NCBI RefSeq assembly: GCF_030699305.1
Contig: NZ_JAUYNB010000025.1
Span: forward strand, 1-64,000
Source: Novosphingobium sp.
Lineage (GTDB): Bacteria > Pseudomonadota > Alphaproteobacteria > Sphingomonadales > Sphingomonadaceae
Direction: 5' to 3'
DNA length: 64,000 nucleotides
Positions 1-6,426 of this stretch are shown here, one piece after another (the first letter of the stretch is position 1; each line of letters opens with the position of its first letter). Under the pieces are notes generated by a model. It saw only the letters and a list, made by a program, of their open reading frames with translations, made no database searches and had not been told where the DNA came from. A program made the translations under genes and the position numbers.

Positions 1-91
1 CACCGGCTCCATTACCGCCAGACCAGCGCACCAGCAGGGGCTACGCTGCACAAGATCGAAGGGTTCCGCGCAGCCCCTGCTGCATCAGACG

Positions 92-168
92 GTGACATCT
101 CTATCTGGTGGAAATAGTGTCTTTTCTAAATTGCAGGAACAGATTTTCACCCCAAGTAGAGATGTCAC
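92..168. repeat. perfect 12-bp inverted repeat around a 53-bp core
   Basis: GTGACATCTCTA at 92-103 is repeated in exact inverse orientation at 157-168. Inside it, GGTGGAAA (left) and TTTTCACC (right) continue the symmetry with one mismatch. The right arm overlaps the stop codon of the 91-aa gene. There is no T-run, so a standard terminator is unlikely. It may be the ends of a small or truncated mobile element. Confidence 0.5.
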
Positions 169-440
169 GGCTCAACATTTGCGGTGCCATTTGCTTGGTC
201 GAGCAGGTCCATGAACGTGCGCGCCGCATCGCGGTCGCCCTCGTCCTTGAAAGCGATGTCTAGGTCGGGTGCCGAACCCAGCATGTAGAGCAGCGACCAC
301 ATCGCGAACTTGCGGCCTTTGTCGGTCTCCAGACCGAACTCGACCAGCATTCGCTCGACGCCGCTGGCCATCGCTGCGGGCGAAACCGCTCCGAGATCAT
401 CGGTCCCGAAGAAGCGCCGCATCTGGTCGTCAAATTCCAT
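165..440 (-). CDS. 91-aa protein of unknown function downstream of the AbiE-like toxin
   Basis: This acidic protein of 91 residues has no motif I recognise and is predicted to be soluble and helical. The ATG at 440 has a GAGGAG ribosome site about nine bases upstream. It follows the AbiEii gene after 50 nt on the same strand, so it probably belongs to the same transcript. Its stop lies inside the right arm of the 92-168 inverted repeat. It may be a conserved accessory of the toxin-antitoxin operon or an unrelated plasmid gene; the sequence does not decide. Confidence 0.6.
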   Translation of the reverse strand: MEFDDQMRRFFGTDDLGAVSPAAMASGVERMLVEFGLETDKGRKFAMWSLLYMLGSAPDLDIAFKDEGDRDAARTFMDLLDQANGTANVEP

Positions 441-490
441 CCAAGGCGTCTCCTCAACTCACGTATCGCCTTGCCGACTTGCCTTGCGGC

Positions 491-1537
491 CTAGCTGGCT
501 GCGTTGATCCGCGCCTCTACATCCGCAAGGCGGGTTACCAGCTCCTCGAAGGAGGGCGGCTCCTCCATGAACATTTCGGCCATTGCGGCATAGTCCGCCG
601 CCAGTTCCTCGCGCATCGCTTCGGTCACCGACAGCCGCAGCGTGCTGAGCTGCGCCGTCCCATACGAGGCCTTGGCATCGGCAAAGAGCAGGCTCTTGTT
701 CCTGACAACCTGCTCCAGCAGTTCGCGCTGGGCCAAAGCCCGCTCGGTTACCCCGGCAGCGTCGAGCATGAACACATCATAGTAGTGGCGCGAAAGACCT
801 GGTCGCAATTTACCGCTGTGATGCAGCGCATGGAGGATCGTCGCCTTCTCCCAGTAGGTCCTTTCAAGCGCCAGCGTCGGTACCGTCGTTGATGCATCGG
901 GCACTTCGCCTGGGAAGTCCTCGGCGACATAGGGCAGAATGTCCCGCTGCTCGAATGGTTCAGGATCGCCCCTCGCCCCGAATTCGAGCTTGATCCGCGG
1001 CTGCACATAGCCGGTATGACCGCCATAATTAGCGCCATAGTCGAGGCCATATCCCGACGACGCTGGGTAGTTGAACAGGACGGTCTGCAGATCCCTGTCA
1101 TCGGGATCGGCCTCGATGCTCCAGCCCTCGCGGGTGCCCAAGACCTCTTCGATTGCTTGCGCCAGCGTCGGCAACAGGATCATCGCAACCCATTCCTGCG
1201 CGGCAGCGCTGAGCGCTTTGCCGCGGCGTTCGCGTTCCTTGCCGCTGATCTCGCTGGCCATCGGCGAAGCGACCTCGCCGAGCAGCGGTGCAGCGCGATT
1301 GATGGTGAGATCGATGTCCTCGGAGAACCGCTTGATGATCCCGAATGCCTTGGAGAGCGAGGTCCCGCCCTTGAAGGTCAGAACCCCAGCCAGTTCGGGC
1401 ACTCCCATCAGCCGGCGCAGGGTCCAGCAAACCCAGAAGTCCTTCTCGACGATGAGTGGTGTGAGATCGCGGCGCGCGGCTGCTTCGGCAAAGAAGGCCC
1501 GCCGCTCATCGGCAGGCCGCCGGGCGAACTCATCCAT
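491..1537 (-). CDS. AbiEii/AbiGii-family nucleotidyltransferase toxin
   Basis: This 348-residue protein is a type IV toxin-antitoxin nucleotidyltransferase. The family signature is clear: VEKDFW near residues 30-35, KGGTSLSK at 56-63 and FSEDIDL at 71-77, where D74 and D76 should be the metal-binding DxD pair. Members of this family transfer nucleotides to cellular RNA and cause reversible growth arrest, giving abortive infection or plasmid stabilisation. The start overlaps the end of the antitoxin gene by 8 nt, the usual coupled order of antitoxin then toxin. Length and motifs look intact. The acceptor RNA cannot be predicted. Confidence 0.9.
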   Translation of the reverse strand: MDEFARRPADERRAFFAEAAARRDLTPLIVEKDFWVCWTLRRLMGVPELAGVLTFKGGTSLSKAFGIIKRFSEDIDLTINRAAPLLGEVASPMASEISGKERERRGKALSAAAQEWVAMILLPTLAQAIEEVLGTREGWSIEADPDDRDLQTVLFNYPASSGYGLDYGANYGGHTGYVQPRIKLEFGARGDPEPFEQRDILPYVAEDFPGEVPDASTTVPTLALERTYWEKATILHALHHSGKLRPGLSRHYYDVFMLDAAGVTERALAQRELLEQVVRNKSLLFADAKASYGTAQLSTLRLSVTEAMREELAADYAAMAEMFMEEPPSFEELVTRLADVEARINAAS

Positions 1538-2138
1538 GGTGCGCCGCCCCGATCTTCAACACGACATCGCCCATCCACCCGGGCATCTGCACGCGGCCCT
1601 TGAGCAGTGCCTGCACGTCCTTGTCATCGAGTCGCGCAGCAAGCTGTGAAATCGCGTCGGCATCGACTTTGTCGCGGCCCAGTCCAGCCAGGTACTGGAC
1701 GACGCCGTTGGCAGCGTCCGAGGCATTGCCCAGGACCGGTGCGCGGCTGTGTTTCAGCGTGACGCTTCGGCCAGCGGCCTTGCGCACGCGGGTTCGCCCT
1801 GTTGTCGCATAGCTCGATCTGGCAGGCACTTGGGTCGACAGGCCAAGCTGGTTGGCTGCTGCCGCTGCCGAGGGCGCGAGCCGGTCACCGCTTTGCGCCG
1901 AAACGGCCTGCGCGATCATCTCGGCATCGGGGGTCAGCGCGCCCAGCTTTTCGTGCAACTGCGGATAGTCGTAGAGGCCGCGCCCGATCCTGCGGATCTC
2001 GCCAGCCTGCGCGAGGCGCGACAGCGCCATATCGACCGAGCCGCGTGTGCCGAAGTCGATGAAGTGCTTGGGGGTGAAAACCCACCCCCGACCTTTCGCG
2101 CGAACGCGCTTCATGATCTTGTCGGCCATGGCGGACAT
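1530..2138 (-). CDS. AbiEi-like antitoxin / transcriptional repressor (DUF6088 type)
   Basis: The 202-residue product has an N-terminal winged-helix region (about residues 5-60, with GRGLYDYP as the wing) and a C-terminal helical domain, as in DUF6088/AbiEi-type proteins that neutralise AbiEii toxins and repress their own operon. I start it at ATG 2138, which has AAAGGAG ten bases upstream, rather than at 2201, where the open frame begins but would run through the promoter. It overlaps the toxin gene by 8 nt. The inverted repeat at 2157-2184 just upstream is a likely operator. Confidence 0.8.
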   Translation of the reverse strand: MSAMADKIMKRVRAKGRGWVFTPKHFIDFGTRGSVDMALSRLAQAGEIRRIGRGLYDYPQLHEKLGALTPDAEMIAQAVSAQSGDRLAPSAAAAANQLGLSTQVPARSSYATTGRTRVRKAAGRSVTLKHSRAPVLGNASDAANGVVQYLAGLGRDKVDADAISQLAARLDDKDVQALLKGRVQMPGWMGDVVLKIGAAHHG

Positions 2139-2156
2139 GATTCGAGTGCTCCTTTC

Positions 2157-2184
2157 GTTAGAAACTAGCACACATATTTCTAAC
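2157..2184. promoter_or_regulatory. candidate AbiEi operator: perfect 8-bp inverted repeat
   Basis: GTTAGAAA at 2157-2164 and TTTCTAAC at 2177-2184 form a perfect inverted repeat with a 12-bp spacer, ending about 18 nt before the antitoxin start. AbiEi antitoxins are known to repress their promoters by binding inverted repeats there, so this is the natural operator. Binding is inferred. Confidence 0.6.
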
Positions 2185-2542
2185 AAACCATACCATCGCA
2201 AAATCCTCCTCGAAGCCCATCATGATCATCATCACCGCCTGCCTGTCGATCATCAACGTCGGCGTTTCCGGCACCGGTGATGCTCAAGACCGGCGGGGTA
2301 GCCTACATCACAGGCCCAAACATGCGGAGCGGCCCTGTGGGGATTGTCGCACTCGGTCCCGCGCGCCCTTGCGGGCTGCGCTCCTGCGGGCGCGAAGTTC
2401 CTCGCATTGGGCCGCCGGCACTCTCGCCTACGCCTCCGTCGCCGTCCCGCGCCCGTGCGATGCACCGGGCCACAGGCCGACTGACCGTCTCCGGCAAGGG
2501 GTCCGTTTCTGGCGAGCGGAAGTATCGAGACTGCTATGCGCC
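2185..2542. other. intergenic stretch without a convincing gene
   Basis: About 360 bp between the antitoxin promoter and the end of the HTH gene. Open frames here have random-looking Arg/Pro/Ala-rich translations and no good ribosome sites. It holds a GC-rich palindromic repeat at 2361-2405. Confidence 0.5.
2361..2405. repeat. GC-rich palindromic intergenic repeat, copy A
   Basis: CGCGCCC at the left and GGGCGCG at the right can pair around a CTTGCGGGCTGC centre, followed by CGAAG and a CGCAT tail. A related unit with the same CCTTGCGG centre and GGGCGCGAAG edge occurs at 4691-4733. Confidence 0.35.
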
Positions 2543-3100
2543 CTACTGCAATTTGCCGATGTCTGGCGCTGATGGTTTGTCGGGGCACTGAAGGACCAGA
2601 AAGATCTCGAGCAGTCTCTCATTTGTCCCAATGAGCGCGCCGTTCATGAGCAAGATTTGCATCACCCTGTTCCAGCGATCGCTATCCATTTCCAGTGAGA
2701 TGCCTTGGAGAATGGCCATTTCGATAAGCCGCTGTTTGATAGACTCTGCCTGCTGCCAGGCTCGCACGCGATATCGACTGGCGCCTTCGGCGCCCAAGGC
2801 AAGTTCATCGATACTCAGATCGCTCAGGCGTGCCGCTTCGCGAATGATTCGAAACGGGGGGTCTCTTCGCAGCGTCTCGTAAGTCAGCAATGTGCGCTTC
2901 GTACAGCCAAGAGCCTCAGCAAACTTGGCTTGGCTCAACCCCAGTTGCTTGCGCAAGTCGCGCAACCTCGTACCGAGAGGAACCTCTTCATCTGCAACAG
3001 CGGACTTCTGGAAAGCAGCATCACATGCTGCCGTCCCGGCAATTGGTATAGCCTTGCCAGAGGCGCTGCTCGCGCCAAGCGGGATCAGTTCGTTTTTCAA
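2543..3100 (-). CDS. XRE-family helix-turn-helix regulator
   Basis: The 185-residue protein has a lambda-repressor-type HTH at about residues 43-95, with LGLSQAKFAEALGCTKRTL as the recognition unit, then a helical C-terminal half without a recognisable ligand domain. I choose the TTG at 3100, which has GAAAGGG seven bases upstream; the frame stays open to 3271, but the upstream extension is low-complexity and has no good start. It is single and flanked by non-coding DNA. Autoregulation or control of nearby plasmid genes is possible; no operator was identified. Confidence 0.7.
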   Translation of the reverse strand: MKNELIPLGASSASGKAIPIAGTAACDAAFQKSAVADEEVPLGTRLRDLRKQLGLSQAKFAEALGCTKRTLLTYETLRRDPPFRIIREAARLSDLSIDELALGAEGASRYRVRAWQQAESIKQRLIEMAILQGISLEMDSDRWNRVMQILLMNGALIGTNERLLEIFLVLQCPDKPSAPDIGKLQ

Positions 3101-3346
3101 TTTCAGACCCTTTCGAGAAAAGGCCTGATGAAGATTGCGCAAGGGCAAGTTAGGCAGTTGCGACCCACCTGACAAGACGAAGGTGAAGGACAGAGTTTTG
3201 CGGTTAACCCCGAACGCCCTGTCCCTTTCGGGCTCAGGGGTTCGGGGGCAAAACCGTAATCTCTCTCTCATCTCGGTGGCTGAGCGAAATCAGCATCGCC
3301 ATAGCATGACGCCTGGGAGATTGGCGGCCGTCAAGGATCGCGGGTG

Positions 3347-3448
3347 CCCCCCAATTTTGGCCTGCGGCGCCTTACGGCTTGCGAGCAAAAATCGGCTCCC
3401 CCCGCGCCCGCTCTTCGCGGCGACAGCGCGCGCGCTGCCGTCCCTGAC
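3347..3448 (+). repeat. structured leader repeat, copy 1, upstream of the DUF2493 gene
   Basis: The segment runs CCCCCCAATTTT, then a variable centre, then AAAAATCGGCTCCCCC, a GC-rich arm and CCGTCCCTGAC. The same frame recurs at 4851-4936 before the next gene. CCAATTTT and AAAAATCGG can pair around the centre, so the RNA could fold. It ends about 75 nt before the start codon. Confidence 0.5.
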
Positions 3449-3522
3449 TGCCTGACTCCGGCGTCCTTCCGATGGGCATCTTTCATCAGTCCGATGAGAG
3501 ACAATTCCTTTTGGAGGTTATC

Positions 3523-4566
3523 ATGACGGACCGTTTCTCGAACTTCGCCGATCTTGCCGAACACTATGCGCGTGAAATCGCCACGCCCGACTACGCCCGG
3601 GCTTTCATGGAGCAGACCGAAATGGCCAAGCTTTCGATCGAACATGAGCCGAGCTCGGTGGAAATGCCCGACCCCGAGGTGGCGCAGGCGGCGATCGAGA
3701 TGATGCTGGCAACGGTCTTCGACCTGTTCCGCGACACCCGGATGGAGGACTTCGCCAGCGAGGTCGCCTGGGGGATTGCCAACAGCTTCCATGTCGTCGC
3801 CAAGCGGCTCGATGACCGCGAGGATGCCATGGCCAACCGGCTCCAGGAGAAGCTGCGCGAATATGATCCGAGCGAGGTCTATGCAACCGACCTTGAGGAT
3901 ATCACCATGCAGGCCCGCAGTCTTGCCGAATGCCGTGACGCGATGGAGTGCATGCGCGACCATGCCGCCCGCATCTACCTTGTCGAAACCGGCCGGCCCT
4001 TCTCGCCGGTGCGCGGGTCTAGGGTGTCATCCAAGACCAATGCCTCGATGATCGAAGCGCGCGATTATCTCGCGGCACAGAAGGCGCAGCGGCGCGAGCA
4101 GTTCGCCCCCTCGGGTCCGGTCGTGGTGTTCTCGGGCGGACAGCAGTTCACCGACATCGCGCTGGTAGAAGACTACCTCGATGCGATCCACACCCGGGTG
4201 CCCTCGATGGCGCTGGCAACGACCGCCCAGAACAAGGGCGCGGACGTGATCGCGGCAGCCTGGGCATCGCGCCACAATGTGCCGGTGATCCTGTGCAAGC
4301 CCGACACCTCGCGGGGACCTTCGGCGCCCTATCAGCGCAATGCCCGCATGCTCGCCTTCAAGCCCGTCGAGGCGGTGGTGTGCAGCGGCGGCGGCATCCA
4401 GGCGAACCTCGCCGACCGACTGCGTGAGGCGCGCATTCCCCTTCATATCGTGCGCGATGCTTCGGCCCAGAACGAGGCTCCGGCGGCGCGGGCAAAGGCC
4501 CCGGCGCAGGCTGATCGCCCAGCAATGAAGCGCGTGGTGGGCGGCGACGATCTTCCGCCGTTCTGA
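3523..4566 (+). CDS. DUF2493 (YspA/cpYpsA-related SLOG-fold) domain protein
   Basis: The C-terminal third (about residues 198-310 of 347) is a SLOG/Rossmann-type domain of the DUF2493 family: a beta strand ending in VVVFSGGQQF, a DVIAAAWA segment, a VPVILCKPD strand and a VVCSGGG loop. SLOG folds bind nucleotide-derived ligands or nucleic-acid precursors. The N-terminal 190 residues are acidic and helical, without a motif I know. ATG 3523 has GGAGG seven bases upstream; an in-frame ATG at 3472 lacks one. A strong terminator follows. Proteins of this layout are frequent on sphingomonad plasmids; the function is unknown. Confidence 0.8.
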   Translation: MTDRFSNFADLAEHYAREIATPDYARAFMEQTEMAKLSIEHEPSSVEMPDPEVAQAAIEMMLATVFDLFRDTRMEDFASEVAWGIANSFHVVAKRLDDREDAMANRLQEKLREYDPSEVYATDLEDITMQARSLAECRDAMECMRDHAARIYLVETGRPFSPVRGSRVSSKTNASMIEARDYLAAQKAQRREQFAPSGPVVVFSGGQQFTDIALVEDYLDAIHTRVPSMALATTAQNKGADVIAAAWASRHNVPVILCKPDTSRGPSAPYQRNARMLAFKPVEAVVCSGGGIQANLADRLREARIPLHIVRDASAQNEAPAARAKAPAQADRPAMKRVVGGDDLPPF

Positions 4567-4592
4567 GCGGGGCTCGTCCATCCAGATCAACC

Positions 4593-4633
4593 AGAAGGGT
4601 GTCCGGTTTCACCGCCGGATGCCCTTCTTTTTT
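4593..4633 (+). terminator. Rho-independent terminator after the DUF2493 gene
   Basis: AGAAGGGTGTCCGG pairs with CCGGATGCCCTTCT around a short loop and is followed by an uninterrupted T-run. Confidence 0.85.
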
Positions 4634-4690
4634 GTCGATCGGGACGCACGCCATCATGGCCCGGCTCGCTCGCTTCTTGCCCCCGCCAGT

Positions 4691-4733
4691 AACGGCCTTG
4701 CGGCCTGCTGGCAGGGGCGCGAAGCCTTCGCAT
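4691..4733. repeat. GC-rich palindromic intergenic repeat, copy B
   Basis: The unit shares with 2361-2405 the CCTTGCGG centre, a CTGC/GCAG arm, GGGCGCGAAG and a CGCAT tail. It sits just after the terminator in a 430-bp region (4567-4996) with no gene. Confidence 0.35.
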
Positions 4734-4850
4734 CGGCCGGGCAGGCAACACCCTTGCTTGGGGCGACCGGGGCGCTGACCAACAGAGTTAAAACTCTCGC
4801 AGATTTCCAAGTCTGATGGCCGCCATTGGCCCGCGTCAAGAAGGGCGGTT

Positions 4851-4936
4851 CCCCCAATTTTTCCGCCTGAAGAAGGCGAAAAAATCGGCTCCCCCACCCC
4901 CGCTGCGCGGCGGGCCGCGGGCGGCCCGTTCCTGAC
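4851..4936 (+). repeat. structured leader repeat, copy 2, upstream of the 103-aa gene
   Basis: CCCCCAATTTTT, a CGCCT/AGGCG hairpin with a GAAG loop, AAAAAATCGGCTCCCCC, a GC-rich arm and CCTGAC follow the same plan as copy 1 at 3347-3448. The hairpin arms are compensated rather than identical, which suggests selection on RNA or DNA structure. It ends about 60 nt before the start codon. Confidence 0.5.
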
Positions 4937-4996
4937 CCGGACCAAGCTCGGCCATCCCCGAGGAGACCTCTTCAATTCCTTTGACAGGAGGCTCAC

Positions 4997-5308
4997 ATGA
5001 ACGCTCTTACCAAGACCCTCGACATCCCGGCTTTCGACCCCATCAGCTATGACGCCGCAGTACGCGCCGCCAGCATCCGGGCCCAGCACAGCTTCTTCGA
5101 CCAGCACGTCATCGAGGACGAGTTCGGTTGCTTCCTAGCCATCGACGAAGGGGACTACAACGCCCTGCCCCAGGACCTGATCGACCGGATCGTCCATTCC
5201 GTCCCCGGCATGATGGCAGACGACTTCGACGAGGCGAACATCGCCCGGGCCGCAAGCTTCATGAGCGTGGTGATGGATCCCGAATGGGACGCGGATTGCC
5301 CTTTCTGA
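4997..5308 (+). CDS. 103-aa acidic plasmid protein of unknown function
   Basis: An acidic soluble protein without a recognised domain. ATG 4997 has ACAGGAGG about six bases upstream. It has its own leader (4851-4936) and terminator (5328-5368), so it is probably a single-gene unit that shares its control with the DUF2493 gene. The long leader and tight terminator suggest a regulated, possibly well expressed protein. Confidence 0.75.
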   Translation: MNALTKTLDIPAFDPISYDAAVRAASIRAQHSFFDQHVIEDEFGCFLAIDEGDYNALPQDLIDRIVHSVPGMMADDFDEANIARAASFMSVVMDPEWDADCPF

Positions 5309-5327
5309 AATGACCATCGGCCGCAGC

Positions 5328-5368
5328 GCCGGAGGGCTCTGACGAGGGGCTCTCCGGCCCCCTTTTTT
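5328..5368 (+). terminator. Rho-independent terminator after the 103-aa gene
   Basis: GCCGGAGGGC pairs with the GGGCTCTCCGGC arm with one bulge, followed by CCCCTTTTTT. Confidence 0.8.
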
Positions 5369-5434
5369 GTGCGTGTGATAAAGCACAGCCGGGGCATCGA
5401 ACCCCGGCTGTGCTGGCCTTTTGCAAGGCCGGTT

Positions 5435-5662
5435 TCAGCTTGCCCGAAGGCGCTTCTCGGCTTCGTCCAGACCGAGCTTTCCGAGAGCGGCGAAGAAGCT
5501 TTCGACCCTCTCGAACGGCGCCTTGCCGAGAACCGATTTCTGCATCAGCTCAACGCTTGCCGCCCGCTCGCTATCGCGCAGTTTCGCCTCGCGCGTTTCC
5601 AGCGCTTGACGCTCCTTGGCGATTGCCTGTCTTTCGGCTTCGAGACTTCCTTTCCTGGCCAT
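5435..5662 (-). CDS. 75-aa coiled-coil protein, possible mobilisation accessory
   Basis: The product starts MARKGSLEAERQAIAKERQA and is a charged heptad-like helix over residues 5-35, followed by a short tail. ATG 5662 has AAGAGGT upstream; the open frame continues further but into the non-coding oriT-like region. It is transcribed away from the rhh-traD-traI genes, from the other side of the candidate oriT. Small coiled-coil proteins next to oriT often assist relaxosomes, but no homology is claimed. Confidence 0.6.
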   Translation of the reverse strand: MARKGSLEAERQAIAKERQALETREAKLRDSERAASVELMQKSVLGKAPFERVESFFAALGKLGLDEAEKRLRAS

Positions 5663-6135
5663 GATTGTACCTCTTGGGTTGGTGCTGAAACCTCCCGCGC
5701 GCGAGAATCGCCATTCTGGCAAACTTGGCAAGCCCCCCCGCCCTGTCCGCCCTGATTGGTGCTGCCGATGAGGGGCAAACCTGCGGCATCGGCATGCCGC
5801 TGACAGGCCGTGAAAGGCCCACCGGGATTCGGGCAAAATCACCAAAACCCACGACCCAACAAAGCTACGGGATCAAGGGGATGAGGTGCACACCCTACAC
5901 GGCGGCCCGTAGTGGCGAAATGGCGGAAATGCGTACGTTTACAGGTGATGCGAAGTGATGCGCTTTGTAATACAGCAAGGTGCACCTCGCCGAACCCCCT
6001 GAATATCAGTGATTTGCGCGGTACTACAATGTAATACGCGGCCCTTCCGGGATGCCTTTGCTTGCCAAGCATTGGGGGATCGCCTAAAACAGGCATCGCG
6101 CAATTCCCGCCAGGCCCTTTCCGAAGGGTTTGGTG
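5663..6135. other. oriT: candidate oriT / relaxosome binding region
   Basis: This 470-bp stretch has no gene and lies directly upstream of a ribbon-helix-helix gene, traD and a MOBF relaxase, the same place as oriT in R388 (oriT-trwA-trwB-trwC). Repeats visible: GCGGCAT/ATGCCGC at 5783-5800 (4-bp loop), GAGGTGCAC at 5883-5891 inverted at 5980-5988, a GTGATGCG direct repeat at 5945-5952 and 5955-5962, and a GTACTAC/GTAATAC pair near 6021-6037. The nic site was not identified. Confidence 0.55.
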
Positions 6136-6426
6136 ATGACAGAAACAGTTCTGATTACGGTCCGGCTTCCGCAAGCTTTGGCCGATGCTGCACAGGCTGC
6201 GGCAGCTGCAAAACAGGTCTCCCGTTCCAACCTCCTGCGAATCGCGCTGGAGCATTTCCTGGGCGCCGTTTCGGGCACCTCGGAACAGGACCGGCGCCGG
6301 CAGTTCTCGTCCGAATACCTCTTCCTAGTTGCCGACCTGATTGTGCAGCGCCAGTACCCCGACGTTCATACCGCGCTGATCACCGAAGCCGAGGCGCGGA
6401 TGGAGGCGGTTTGTGCCGCGTCCTGA
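6136..6426 (+). CDS. ribbon-helix-helix DNA-binding protein, TrwA-like position
   Basis: The first 45 residues are a ribbon-helix-helix domain: a short strand (VLITVRLP), a helix, then SRSNLLRIALEHFL as second helix. The C-terminal half is helical and could make tetramers, as in relaxosome accessory proteins. I start at ATG 6136, with GAAGGG seven bases upstream, rather than the TTG at 6130. It overlaps traD by 14 nt. By position (oriT side, then coupling protein, then relaxase) it should bind oriT repeats and control the traD-traI transcript; this is inference. Confidence 0.75.
   Translation: MTETVLITVRLPQALADAAQAAAAAKQVSRSNLLRIALEHFLGAVSGTSEQDRRRQFSSEYLFLVADLIVQRQYPDVHTALITEAEARMEAVCAAS

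Noticed and set aside
2253..2591. Several 64-116 aa frames in the gap after the AbiE-type promoter
   Set aside because: Overlapping frames on both strands with random-like composition and no ribosome sites.
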